Part shown: piece after piece, positions 33,923 through 42,262 of the stretch
How the letters are laid out: every line of letters starts with the position of its first letter
Numbering within the stretch: position 1 is the stretch's first letter
Assembly: GCA_900314655.1 (NCBI GenBank)
Contig: OMWC01000014.1
Coordinates: 1-64,000 of the forward strand
Length of the DNA: 64,000 nt
Reading direction: 5' to 3'
Source of the DNA: an uncultured Prevotellaceae bacterium
GTDB lineage: Bacteria > Bacteroidota > Bacteroidia > Bacteroidales > Bacteroidaceae
The notes under the pieces: generated by a model
Seen by the model: only the letters and a program-made list of their open reading frames with translations
Database searches by the model: none
What the model was told of the DNA's origin: nothing
Position numbers and translations under genes: made by a program

Positions 33923-34354
33923 TTCCGTTGCACTATAGTTGATGGTATAGGCATTGGCGCGGCGCAAAGCCTGTTTCACTTCGTTGATGACCTGCATGTC
34001 TGTCTCGCGGTCGGCTTTGATGGAAACCACCTGCCTTTTCATATCTTCGGGTTGCATACGCTGGCGTTCGGCCTTCACGTAAGCCTCCACATCATCCACG
34101 GTAGCCAGTTTGTCGTTCAGCTGGATACGTGTTTTGCCATCTGCCTTACCTATATAAATAAAGGTAACCGTCGATTTCTTCACCAGTTTGGTAATCTCCG
34201 TTCCGGCAGGCACCTGATACTTCACCTTCAACGGAACGCTCCGCATATGAGTCACAATCATAAAAAAGAAGAGCACCGTGAATATGAGGTCAGGCAAGGC
34301 CGCTGTGTTCAGCCCTGGCATCTCTCTCTTCTCTCTATCTCTGAATATGCTCAT
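33908..34354 (-). CDS. ExbD/TolR-family transport protein, copy 2
   Basis: The 148-residue protein has a short cytoplasmic start (MSIFRDREKREMPGLNTAAL), one membrane helix containing the channel aspartate (PDLIFTVLFFFMIVTHM) and a periplasmic domain. ExbD works with ExbB as an ion-driven motor for TonB-dependent or gliding-type transport. The C-terminal EKSEK is encoded by simple repeats. Last gene of the exbB-orf-exbD-exbD operon. Confidence 0.88.
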   Translation of the reverse strand: MSIFRDREKREMPGLNTAALPDLIFTVLFFFMIVTHMRSVPLKVKYQVPAGTEITKLVKKSTVTFIYIGKADGKTRIQLNDKLATVDDVEAYVKAERQRMQPEDMKRQVVSIKADRETDMQVINEVKQALRRANAYTINYSATEKSEK

Positions 34355-34361
34355 TGTTTCC

Positions 34362-34420
34362 TGGTTTCAAGTTTCAGGTTTCAGTTATCGTTATCGTTAG
34401 GGTTAACGTTATCGTTATCG
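34362..34420 (-). repeat. Hexamer and heptamer simple repeats at the exbD copy 1 3' end
   Basis: On the minus strand GATAAC repeats (interrupted by GTTAACCCTAAC) lead into CTGAAAC repeats. The first encode the final NDNDNVNPNDNDN of the ExbD protein; its stop TGA is the first CTGAAAC unit. Confidence 0.75.
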
Positions 34421-34932
34421 CTACCGTCATACTCCTCCGCCACTCTTTGCGGATAAAATTGCTGAAGAGCCTCACGCTGACTTTCGCTGCATCGGCTGTA
34501 AGCCTTATGATACACTTTTACAGCCCGCTGCTCGCGCAACTGCCGATAAGCCGCCACAATCTCGTTTTGCAGATGAAAATAAGTATCGTAGTCCGACTTC
34601 GGGTCGGTCTTCACCTGCAGGATATGCTTCGTGCGCAACTGCTCCTGACCGGCAAAGGCCACGATGCGCTGGCGCACCTGCTTCATGCTCGTCAGGCTGT
34701 CGTCAACAAACAATTGCCCCTTCTCGTCAATCTCCAGCTTCATCACGTTCTCACGGCTCACATCCGTCAGCTGCTCCTGCTTGTCATTATCCAGAGGAGG
34801 CAGTTGCCGCTGAAGCCCCTGGTCACGATCCATCGAGGTCGTCACCAGGAAGAAGATGAGCAGCATGAACGAGATATCCGCTGTGGATGTCGTGTTCAGC
34901 GCAGGTATTTTGTGTGAGCGATGCTTAAACAT
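34381..34932 (-). CDS. ExbD/TolR-family transport protein, copy 1, with repeat-encoded tail
   Basis: The 183-residue protein has the membrane helix with channel Asp (TSTADISFMLLIFFLVTTSM) at residues 15-35 and a periplasmic domain with VSRENVMKLEIDEKG. The last 13 residues (NDNDNVNPNDNDN) derive from GATAAC repeats and are probably not part of the fold. The length of this tail may vary between strains by repeat slippage. Overlaps the small membrane gene before it by 37 bp. Confidence 0.87.
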   Translation of the reverse strand: MFKHRSHKIPALNTTSTADISFMLLIFFLVTTSMDRDQGLQRQLPPLDNDKQEQLTDVSRENVMKLEIDEKGQLFVDDSLTSMKQVRQRIVAFAGQEQLRTKHILQVKTDPKSDYDTYFHLQNEIVAAYRQLREQRAVKVYHKAYSRCSESQREALQQFYPQRVAEEYDGSDNDNVNPNDNDN

Positions 34933-35192
34933 ATAGTCAGGATTGCAACAATAAAGAGGATGACGACCGTCCAGATAAACATATCAGCCACGGAACCGCC
35001 GATGAGCCAGCTCAACAACAAAGTCAAGCCGACCAGTCCCACCACGCCAATGGCCAGACGGTTACTGAGCCACGACTGCTCCCGCGAGTGTGCAGCCCGC
35101 CAAAGACTGAAGCCGGTAGTCAGCAAAGCTCCAGCCACAGCCACATACATCAGTATAATCATCATGTCAGCCATACGAGGTTTCAGGTTCAA
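34896..35192 (-). CDS. Small membrane protein in the exb operon
   Basis: The 98-residue protein has three predicted membrane helices (about 8-30, 44-64, 68-92). It lies between exbB and exbD and overlaps exbD. Similar small proteins are found in this position in Prevotella and Bacteroides clusters. Function unknown; association with the motor complex is inferred from position. Confidence 0.75.
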   Translation of the reverse strand: MNLKPRMADMMIILMYVAVAGALLTTGFSLWRAAHSREQSWLSNRLAIGVVGLVGLTLLLSWLIGGSVADMFIWTVVILFIVAILTICLSIAHTKYLR

Positions 35193-35247
35193 GTTTTAAA
35201 TTTCTTTCATTCATTTATTCTGAAAGCGTTTTCTGAAGAAAACGATG

Positions 35248-35404
35248 ACAAGTTCCAGGTTTCAAGTTTCAAGTTTCAGAAAAAGCCCGTGCGGAAGCTA
35301 ATCGTCCTTGGACGCTTGCAAGGCAAGAAATTGCCACTTCGTTCTCGCTTCGCTCGCGATATCTCCGATATTCTTCACTCTTCACTCTTCACTCTTAACT
35401 TTTC
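35248..35404 (-). repeat. Composite simple repeats downstream of exbB
   Basis: On the minus strand AGTGAAG heptamers start at the exbB stop, followed by a unique GC-rich stretch and then TTGAAAC heptamers (35,248-35,279). The joining word GGGCTTTTTCTGAAAC is the same as near 33,860. Confidence 0.7.
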
Positions 35405-36102
35405 ACTTTCCCCAGCACATCCAATAGCGAGATGGCCGATTCCTCCATCTGAGCCGTCAGGTGGTCAATCTTGGAGAGGATATAGTTATAGAACAACTGC
35501 AGGATCAAGGCCACGATGATACCGAAGATAGTCGTGATCAGCGCCACCTTCATACCGCCTGCCACAATAGTAGGCGAAATGTCACCCGCAAACTCAATCT
35601 GGTCAAAAGCCATCACCATACCAATCACCGTACCCAGGAATCCCAACGACGGAGCAATGGCGATACACAATGTAATCCACGAACAGCCCTTCTCCAGCTT
35701 GGCCAACTGCACCGAACCGTAACTCTGAATAGAGCGCTCGATGGAATCCATCGGTTCCTTGATGCGCAGCAGCCCCTGATAGCAGATACTGGCCACGGGA
35801 CCACGAGTCTCACGGCAAAGCGTCTTAGCTCCTTCCACATCACCCTCTTCCACCTTCTTTTCAATGTCGGCCATCAGCCGTTTGGCATTAATCTCCGAAA
35901 GAGAAAGATAGATGATGCGCTCAATGCAGAAAGCCAGACCTATCACCAATACGGCGGCTATGACCGACATAAAGCCATTGCCACCCTCCACGAATTTGTC
36001 ACGGAGCGTCTGGTGCAGCCCTGTCTCCTCCTCTTGCGCCCATAAAGGCAAAGAGAAGAACAGCATCCAGCCCATCGCTCCTATCTTCATTAAAAGCTTC
36101 AT
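35395..36102 (-). CDS. exbB: MotA/TolQ/ExbB proton channel protein
   Basis: The 235-residue protein has a signal-like N-terminal helix, a second helix (about 38-62), a long cytoplasmic domain and the conserved pair of helices near the C-terminus (LCIAIAPSLGFLGTVIGMVM and AGGMKVALITTIFGIIVALI). This is the ExbB/TolQ pattern. It forms the five-subunit channel around ExbD. First gene of the operon; its promoter region is duplicated (36,153-36,303). Confidence 0.9.
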   Translation of the reverse strand: MKLLMKIGAMGWMLFFSLPLWAQEEETGLHQTLRDKFVEGGNGFMSVIAAVLVIGLAFCIERIIYLSLSEINAKRLMADIEKKVEEGDVEGAKTLCRETRGPVASICYQGLLRIKEPMDSIERSIQSYGSVQLAKLEKGCSWITLCIAIAPSLGFLGTVIGMVMAFDQIEFAGDISPTIVAGGMKVALITTIFGIIVALILQLFYNYILSKIDHLTAQMEESAISLLDVLGKVKS

Positions 36103-36151
36103 TTTCAGTCTAAATCTTACGAATTCTAACGAATAACCTCTATTTTGGTTG

Positions 36152-36303
36152 CAAAATTACGAATAAGTGAGCACAAAAGCAAATAAAACTTGTTTTAATT
36201 TGTTTTGTCGAACGAAAGTAATTTATCTAAAATTACGAATAAGTGAGCACAAAAGCAAATAAAACTTGTTTTAATTTGTTTTGTCGAACGAAAGTAATTT
36301 ATC
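36152..36303 (-). promoter_or_regulatory. exbB promoter in a 76-bp tandem duplication
   Basis: Two copies (36153-36228 and 36229-36303) differ by at most a base or two. On the minus strand the copy nearer exbB has TTTG (36180-36183), a 20-bp spacer with TTGTGCTCACTTATT, and TAATTTTG (36152-36159). A palindrome CAAATAAAAC/GTTTTAATTTG covers 36180-36202. In the distal copy the -7 reads TAATTTTA, so it is probably weaker. Confidence 0.7.
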
Positions 36304-36328
36304 CAAATAGTTAATCTTGTTCTTTTCA

Positions 36329-36570
36329 TCATTCTTCCGTATCAGTTATTCGCACTGATTCTGCGGAGTGTATCCGGGAGCGATAGGAGCGAACAGTATT
36401 CTGGCTGATGGCTATTGATTTGTTCAGGTATTCCTCTGCCTTATTTGCATCAGTATCTATAAAGGCGTTGCCGATGTTTATGTAGAAAGCTGCTCGTTTT
36501 TTTCTTGAAGGTTTTCAACAAGGGGTATGCACTTATTCAGATAGTAAAATGCAGAATCATTTTTAAACAT
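36329..36570 (-). pseudogene. Frameshifted TPR-protein remnant
   Basis: On the minus strand ATG at 36,570 opens SAFYYLNKCIPLVENLQEK. After a seven-base homopolymer (36497-36503) the other frame continues AAFYINIGNAFIDTDANKAE, then EYLNKSIAIS, a clear tetratricopeptide unit. The stop is at 36,329. One shift in the homopolymer joins the two parts. Only about 80 codons remain, so this is a relic of a TPR regulator or sensor. Confidence 0.6.
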
Positions 36571-36691
36571 TATCGTCGCCCTTTGCCTGATTGGTGCTTC
36601 CATCATGGGAAGCCTGGCATGGTGCTGCTATCAAAAGATGCAGGCCTATGATGAACAGATAGAGATTGTCGCAGCAGACAGTATCTTATGA
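36569..36691 (+). pseudogene. Membrane-segment remnant on the opposite strand
   Basis: About 40 codons without a start encode a hydrophobic segment (IVALCLIGASIMGSLAWCCY) and a short charged tail up to a TGA at 36,689. It abuts the TPR remnant head to head. Sensor proteins with TPRs often have such a membrane helix, so the two could be parts of one gene rearranged by inversion; this is inference. Confidence 0.35.
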
Positions 36692-36736
36692 GCAAAAGTT
36701 ATCTGTATGTTTAGGTAATAGATGTAGTGTTTTTAA

Positions 36737-37390
36737 AGTGTTTCAGAAACATAAAACACTTCACGAAATAATGTAACTTACGCGATAACAAGGGGTTGTG
36801 GTGAAGGGTTAAGACCCACCCCAACTGGAGACCCACCCCAACCCTCCCTGTTTAGGGAGGGAGTCCTGTGAGGAATAAGGTTAGGGTTATCGTTGACATT
36901 TTTGTCTCTTTGTGTTCCATTAAAAAACAAAAATCTTCAAAAATCTAACGCAAATCTTTCCTCATAATCTACATTTTTGTGGGATTATCGTAGATTTTTG
37001 TCTTATTCATTTGTTTTCTAAAAATAATCTAGAAAGTTCATTCCATTCGATGATGTTTTGCCTTCCAAAGTATCATCAAACGGACTTCAAAACATCATAG
37101 ATTGAAGACCAAAACATCATCGAACGGAATACCTGTTATCCAAGAGACTAAGATTTTGGAAGTCTAAATGTATCATTTGCAAGGCGTAACTCTATCATTT
37201 ACGATGCACAAGTGACACATTTACGAATGGCCTGTTCGAAAAGCTCCCTCCCTAAGCAGGGAGGGCTGGGGTGGGTCTCCAGTTGGGGTGGGTCTCCAGT
37301 TGGGGTGGGTCTCCCTGTTTGGTCTTCTTCAAACCCTTCACCGTAAAGCACAGAAATGCAGGTTGTTGCGCGGAATCATGAATAGTTTTC
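36737..37390 (+). repeat. Mosaic repeat element, locus 2 (complete)
   Basis: The left end runs AGTGTTTCAGAA ... GGTGAAGGGTT (36800-36810), followed by two CCCACCCCAAC-type words and CCCTCCCTGTTTAGGGAGGG. The right end mirrors it: CCCTCCCTAAGCAGGGAGGG, three tandem 17-bp TTGGGGTGGGTCTCCAG units (about 37265-37315), and AACCCTTCACCGTAAA (from 37332). Between lie the 22-bp array (37050-37137) and the block GTCTAAATGTATCATTT. No coding potential was seen; the 36103-37524 gap otherwise holds only the exbB promoter, two gene relics and the next promoter. Confidence 0.8.
37050..37137 (+). repeat. 22-bp-period ATCAT array, locus 2
   Basis: ATCAT words start at 37,072, 37,094 and 37,116, exactly 22 bp apart, with YCAAARY before each. 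A preceding unit (37050-37071) carries an inverted GATGATGTTTTG, making an imperfect palindrome with the first ATCAT unit. Confidence 0.75.
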
Positions 37391-37490
37391 ACGACAGATG
37401 AACTATATGTATTGAGGACACTTGTTGATAACCGCTCCGCATAGAGAGATAAATATTGTAAAAAATTTCATGGTTCGCTATAAATTTTGT

Positions 37491-37498
37491 ATTTTTGC
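37491..37498 (+). promoter_or_regulatory. -7 promoter element of the aminopeptidase P gene
   Basis: TATTTTTG, 26 bp before the ATG at 37,525. It overlaps the upstream in-frame start at 37,495 and so rules it out. Confidence 0.6.
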
Positions 37499-37524
37499 AG
37501 ATTGAAAACCTAAAACAAGCAAAG

Positions 37525-38916
37525 ATGTTTAAGAAAGAAGTATATATTGAACGCCGTAAAGAACTGCGAAACAACGTGGAAAGCGGCATTATCCTGCTCT
37601 TCGGCAACAATGAGGCTCCCTGCAACTATCCGGGCAATGCCTACTATCCGATGCGTCAGGATTCTTCGTTCCTGTATTATTTCGGACAGCAGCGCGACGG
37701 GCTGGTGGGTGTGATTGACATCGACAACGGCACGGAGACGCTGGTGGGCGATGACATCGACATTGAGGATATCGTATGGTTCGGGTCGGTGGATTCCGTC
37801 AGAGACATGGCCGATCAGGTGGGCGTAGCCCTCACGGCTCCCATGAAGCAGCTGCAGATTATCTGCAACGAGGCACTCAGGCTGAAGCGGAAGATTCATT
37901 TCCTGCCGCCTTACCGCCACGACACGAAGATACAGCTGTTCGACCTGCTGGGCATTCATCCCGCACAACAGAAGGAATCGGCTTCGACGGAACTCATCAT
38001 GACCATTGTACACATGAGGGAAGTGAAGTCGGAACTGGAGATTGCAGAGATTGAGAAGGCTTGTGCCGTGGGCTACGAGATGCACACGACGGCCATGCGG
38101 CTGACACGTCCCGGCGTGACGGAGAAATATGTCGGCGGACAGGTGGATGGCATGGCCCACTCGTTGGGTATGCACGAGAGTTTTGCCACCATCTTCACGC
38201 AGCACGGTGAGATCATGCATGGCAATCCTTCGTTCAACAAACTGGAGGAAGGCCGTCTGGCGCTCTGTGATGCCGGTGCGGAGAACGAGGAGTTCTACTG
38301 CTCTGACAATACCCGCACATATCCCGTGAGCGGCAAGTTCACCCAACGACAACTGGAAATCTACAGCATCGTGGAGGCCTGTCACGACTACGTGCTCGAC
38401 GTGGCCAAGCCGGGTATCCTGTGGTATGACGTGCACATGGAAGTGTGCCGTATGATGACACGCCGACTGAAGGAAGTGGGACTGATGAAGGGCGATGTGG
38501 AAGAAGCCGTACAGGCTGGTGCGCACGCCATGTTCCTGCCTCACGGACTGGGTCACATGATGGGTATGGACGTACACGACATGGAAGGTCTGGGGCAGAA
38601 CTTTGTGGGATTCGACGATGAGATACAGCCCTCCACCCAGTTTGGCACCAATGCCCTTCGCTGCGGCAAACGGCTGAAGGAGGGTTTCGTGATGACCGAC
38701 GAGCCTGGTATCTACTTCATCCCTGCGCTTATCGACGAATGGCGCAGCCAGGGACTCCATAAGGATTTCATCAACTACGACCTGCTGGAGACCTATAAGG
38801 ACTTCGGCGGCATCCGCATTGAGGACGATATCCTCATCACGAAGGATGGTTGCCGCTTCCTAGGAGAGAAGCGCATCCCGTATCATCCGGAGGACATGGA
38901 GGAATTGAGAAAATGA
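37525..38916 (+). CDS. Xaa-Pro aminopeptidase (M24B)
   Basis: The 463-residue protein has an N-terminal creatinase-like domain and a C-terminal pita-bread metallopeptidase domain. Metal ligands are visible in LCDAGAENEEFYCSDNTRTY (two Asp), HGLGHMMGMDVHDM (His), TDEPGIYF (Glu) and GIRIEDDILIT (Glu). It removes N-terminal residues preceding proline. No signal peptide, so it acts in the cytoplasm on peptides probably released by dipeptidyl peptidases such as the one at 55,316. Confidence 0.93.
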   Translation: MFKKEVYIERRKELRNNVESGIILLFGNNEAPCNYPGNAYYPMRQDSSFLYYFGQQRDGLVGVIDIDNGTETLVGDDIDIEDIVWFGSVDSVRDMADQVGVALTAPMKQLQIICNEALRLKRKIHFLPPYRHDTKIQLFDLLGIHPAQQKESASTELIMTIVHMREVKSELEIAEIEKACAVGYEMHTTAMRLTRPGVTEKYVGGQVDGMAHSLGMHESFATIFTQHGEIMHGNPSFNKLEEGRLALCDAGAENEEFYCSDNTRTYPVSGKFTQRQLEIYSIVEACHDYVLDVAKPGILWYDVHMEVCRMMTRRLKEVGLMKGDVEEAVQAGAHAMFLPHGLGHMMGMDVHDMEGLGQNFVGFDDEIQPSTQFGTNALRCGKRLKEGFVMTDEPGIYFIPALIDEWRSQGLHKDFINYDLLETYKDFGGIRIEDDILITKDGCRFLGEKRIPYHPEDMEELRK

Positions 38917-38952
38917 GAAATTGAGAGAATGAGAAAATGAGAAATTGAGAAA
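38904..38952 (+). repeat. TGA-rich simple repeat at the aminopeptidase 3' end
   Basis: ATTGAGAA and AATGAGAA units are repeated about five times. The gene stop (38914-38916) is one of the TGA triplets. A further word (AATTGAGAAATT) occurs near 39,030 before the next gene. Confidence 0.65.
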
Positions 38953-39073
38953 TTTCGTGCAAACGATGGCAGAGCCAAGCTTGCTTGAGCTATGCTGAGT
39001 GCAGCCGAAATTCATGAACAAGTTCATAAATTGAGAAATTAATATAGAAACATTATTCAGAAAAGAACAAAAA

Positions 39074-40276
39074 ATGAAGAAAATCATGACTTTGGCACTC
39101 TTGGCTATGATGGCCATCGGTGCACAGGCGGAAGAGAAGAAGGATTCGGTGAATCCCAACAAGCCTGTATTCACAACGATCAAGGAACTGCCCATCACCA
39201 GCGTGAAGAACCAGAACCGCTCAGGCACGTGCTGGGCCTACTCTACCCTCTCGTTCTTTGAGAGCGAAATCCTAAAGAAGACGGGCAAGACCTACGACCT
39301 CTCAGAGATGTTCGTGGCCAACAAGGACTATATGGACCGTGCGTGGCTGACCGTGCGCATGCATGGAGATAGCCAGTTCTCACAGGGCGGTTCGGCAGGC
39401 GACGTGCTGGTCATCCTGCGCGAAAAGGGTATCGTGCCTGAAACAGCTATGGCAGCTCCCGGCAGTATGACGGGTGACTCGCTGGCTAACTTCAACGAGT
39501 TCTTCTCGGTGATGGAACCTTACGTGGCCGCCGTCAGCAAGAGTTCTGCCAAGAAGATGTCGGGACAGTGGGCCGTAGGTCTGCAGGGCATTCTCGACGC
39601 CTATCTGGGCAAGTGTCCCGATGAGTTCACCTACGAAGGAAAGAAATACACCCCGAAGAGTTTCGCCCAGAGCCTCGGACTGGACTGGAACGACTACGTG
39701 AGCATCACGAGCTACACACACCATCCCTTCTACACCGACTTTGCCGTAGAAGTGCAGGACAACTGGCGCTGGGAGCGTTCCTACAACGTGCCGATGGACG
39801 AGATGATGCGCATCATCGACAACGCACTCGCCAATGGCTACACCGTGGCCTGGGGCGGTGACGTGAGCAGCGACGGCTTCACCCGCGACGGACTGGGCAT
39901 TGCCGTTGACGACAAGGCCACACAGAGTCTGGCCGGAAGCGATCAGGCCAAATGGACCAAGATGACGGCTGCCAAGAAGAAGAGCGTCATCGACTCGCTG
40001 GGCGTGAAGGCTCCTGAGATTGTTCCCACACAGGAACTCCGCCAGCAGGAGTTTGACAACTGGACGCTGACCGACGACCACGGCATGCACATCTACGGCG
40101 TGGCCAAAGACCAGAACGGCAAGGAATACTACATGGTGAAGAACTCGTGGGGCATCACCGGCAACTACAAGGGAATCTGGTACATGACCAAGAGTTTCGT
40201 TGCTGCCAACACGATGGATTTCATGGTCAACAAGAACGCCATTCCCAAGGATATCCGCAAGAAGCTGGGCATCTGA
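39074..40276 (+). CDS. Exported C1 (papain-like, bleomycin hydrolase type) peptidase
   Basis: The 400-residue protein has a signal peptide (MTLALLAMMAIGAQA), catalytic cysteine in NQNRSGTCWAYSTLSFFE, histidine in DDHGMHIYGVAKD and asparagine in MVKNSWG. This is the C1B pattern. Unlike cytosolic bleomycin hydrolase it is exported, probably to the periplasm, where it could act as an aminopeptidase or endopeptidase on peptides. Confidence 0.92.
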   Translation: MKKIMTLALLAMMAIGAQAEEKKDSVNPNKPVFTTIKELPITSVKNQNRSGTCWAYSTLSFFESEILKKTGKTYDLSEMFVANKDYMDRAWLTVRMHGDSQFSQGGSAGDVLVILREKGIVPETAMAAPGSMTGDSLANFNEFFSVMEPYVAAVSKSSAKKMSGQWAVGLQGILDAYLGKCPDEFTYEGKKYTPKSFAQSLGLDWNDYVSITSYTHHPFYTDFAVEVQDNWRWERSYNVPMDEMMRIIDNALANGYTVAWGGDVSSDGFTRDGLGIAVDDKATQSLAGSDQAKWTKMTAAKKKSVIDSLGVKAPEIVPTQELRQQEFDNWTLTDDHGMHIYGVAKDQNGKEYYMVKNSWGITGNYKGIWYMTKSFVAANTMDFMVNKNAIPKDIRKKLGI

Positions 40277-40345
40277 GCATGCACTCGCCTACCCGTCCCT
40301 GCCCGGGGTGAGGGGAAGCGGAATTTAATTTCCAAACGTTAAAAA

Positions 40346-40395
40346 AGCAGTGGTTTTTGAAGATTTTTGTCAAAAGCCACTGCTCTTTCGTTTTT
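40346..40395 (+). terminator. Intrinsic terminator after the C1 peptidase
   Basis: AGCAGTGGTTTTTGA (40346-40360) pairs with TCAAAAGCCACTGCT (40370-40384, one wobble), then CTTTCGTTTTT. Confidence 0.8.
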
Positions 40396-40401
40396 ATTTG
40401 T

Positions 40402-40431
40402 TAACTTTGGAGCGCATTATGTGCATAATGC
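40402..40431 (+). promoter_or_regulatory. recJ promoter and leader palindrome
   Basis: TAACTTTG (40402-40409) is followed by a palindrome, GCATTATG and CATAATGC (about 40414-40431), in the initial transcribed region. It could be a repressor site or a 5' RNA hairpin. Confidence 0.5.
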
Positions 40432-40497
40432 ACAAACCTACCATATACCCGTTTCAACAGCGGCCCCCTATAGGAAAAGAAAATAAAAACGATATAA

Positions 40498-42225
40498 ATG
40501 CATTTCAAATGGAATTACGAAGCACCTACACCACAGCAGATTCAGGCGGCTGAAGACCTCGGCAGCAAGTTGGGTATCAGCCACTTGCTGGCGCGAATCC
40601 TTTTGCGCAGAGGCATCACCACTGAGTCGGCGGCAAAGCGTTACTTCCGTCCACAACTGAACGACCTCATCAATCCCTTCCTGATGAAGGATATGGACGT
40701 GGCCGTGGACCGTCTGAACGACGCGATGGGACGCAAGGAGCGCATCATGGTGTACGGCGACTACGATGTAGATGGATGCACGGCTGTTGCGCTGGTGTAT
40801 AAATTCCTGCAGCGTTTCTATTCCAACATTGAATACTATATCCCCGACCGCTACGACGAAGGATATGGTGTGAGCAAGAAAGGAATAGACTATGCCAAGC
40901 AGGCTGGTGTGAAACTTATCATCATCCTCGATTGCGGTATCAAGGCCATCGAGGAGATAGCCTATGCCAAGGAACAGGGCATAGACTTCATTATCTGCGA
41001 CCACCACGTACCCGACGAGGTGATGCCTCCGGCAGTGGCCATCCTCAACCCCAAGCGTGAGGACGACCCCTACCCCTTCAAGCATCTCTGCGGATGCGGC
41101 GTGGGCTTCAAGTTCATGCAGGCTTTTGCCAAAAACAACGGCATACCATTCTCGCAACTGATCCCGCTGCTCGACTTTGTGGCCGTGGCCATCTCGGCAG
41201 ACATTGTGCCCGTAGTGGATGAGAATCGCATCCTGGCCTATCACGGACTGAAACAACTCAACCAGAATCCGACCGTCGGACTGAAATCAATCATCGACAT
41301 CTGCGGCCTCTCCGGGCGCGACATCTCGATGAGCGACATCGTGTTCAAGATCGGTCCCCGCATCAATGCCTCCGGCCGTATGGAGAACGGCAAGGAGAGC
41401 GTGGACCTGCTGGTAGAGAAGGATTACAACAGCGCCCTGGAGAAAGCCAAGCACATCAACGAATACAACGAGCAGCGACGCGACATTGACAAGCAGATGA
41501 CCGAAGAGGCCAACCAAATCGTGGCTCGCATCGAAAATCAGTACAAGCGGAAGTCCATCGTTCTCTATGACGAGAACTGGAAGAAGGGCGTCATCGGCAT
41601 CGTGGCTTCCCGTCTGACGGAAATCTACTACCGTCCCACGGTGGTCATCACTCGCGACGGAGACCTTGCCACGGGTTCTGCCCGCTCCATAGCAGGTTTC
41701 GATGTGTATAGCGCCATCAAGAGTTGTCGCGACCTGCTGGTCAACTTCGGCGGCCATACCTATGCCGCCGGCATCACCCTCAGATGGAAGGACGTGCCAG
41801 AATTCCGCAACCGTTTCCTGAAGTATGTGGAAGAGCATATCATGCCCCAGCAGACAGAGGCATCGCTCGATATCGATGTGGTGGTTGACTTCAAGGACAT
41901 CACCCGCAAACTCCATAACGACCTGAAACGCTTCGGCCCGTTTGGTCCCGGCAATGAGAAGCCTGTGTTCTGCACGAAGAACGTCTATGACTTCGGCACT
42001 TCCAAGGTGGTAGGCCGCGAGCAGGAGCATATCAAACTCGAACTCGTAGATTCCAAGTCGAACAACGTGATGAACGGCATCGCTTTCGGACAGAGTGCCT
42101 CAGCCCGTTACATCAAGAGTAAGCGCGCCTTCGACATTGCCTATACCATCGAAGACAATATCTACAAGCACGGCGACGTGCAGTTGCAGATAGAGGACAT
42201 CCGGGCATCGGAAGACGAAGAGTGA
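40498..42225 (+). CDS. recJ: Single-stranded-DNA-specific exonuclease RecJ
   Basis: The 575-residue protein has the DHH motifs (VYGDYDVDGCTA, IILDCGIKA, FIICDHHVPDE, LNPKREDDPYPFK), the DHHA1 domain (FGGHTYAAGITL) and an OB-like C-terminus. RecJ degrades 5' ends of single-stranded DNA in RecF-pathway repair. recQ follows 37 bp downstream, and the two act together in known systems. Confidence 0.95.
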   Translation: MHFKWNYEAPTPQQIQAAEDLGSKLGISHLLARILLRRGITTESAAKRYFRPQLNDLINPFLMKDMDVAVDRLNDAMGRKERIMVYGDYDVDGCTAVALVYKFLQRFYSNIEYYIPDRYDEGYGVSKKGIDYAKQAGVKLIIILDCGIKAIEEIAYAKEQGIDFIICDHHVPDEVMPPAVAILNPKREDDPYPFKHLCGCGVGFKFMQAFAKNNGIPFSQLIPLLDFVAVAISADIVPVVDENRILAYHGLKQLNQNPTVGLKSIIDICGLSGRDISMSDIVFKIGPRINASGRMENGKESVDLLVEKDYNSALEKAKHINEYNEQRRDIDKQMTEEANQIVARIENQYKRKSIVLYDENWKKGVIGIVASRLTEIYYRPTVVITRDGDLATGSARSIAGFDVYSAIKSCRDLLVNFGGHTYAAGITLRWKDVPEFRNRFLKYVEEHIMPQQTEASLDIDVVVDFKDITRKLHNDLKRFGPFGPGNEKPVFCTKNVYDFGTSKVVGREQEHIKLELVDSKSNNVMNGIAFGQSASARYIKSKRAFDIAYTIEDNIYKHGDVQLQIEDIRASEDEE

Positions 42226-42262
42226 AGAAACCGATTTGCAGAATCGCTTTCAGAATGGGCTC

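Noticed and set aside
36103..37524. Insertion sequence in the long gap
   Set aside because: No transposase frame and no target-site duplication were found; the inverted ends belong to the non-coding mosaic element.
37510..38760. 416-codon minus-strand open frame
   Set aside because: Antisense shadow of the aminopeptidase P gene with no recognisable domain.
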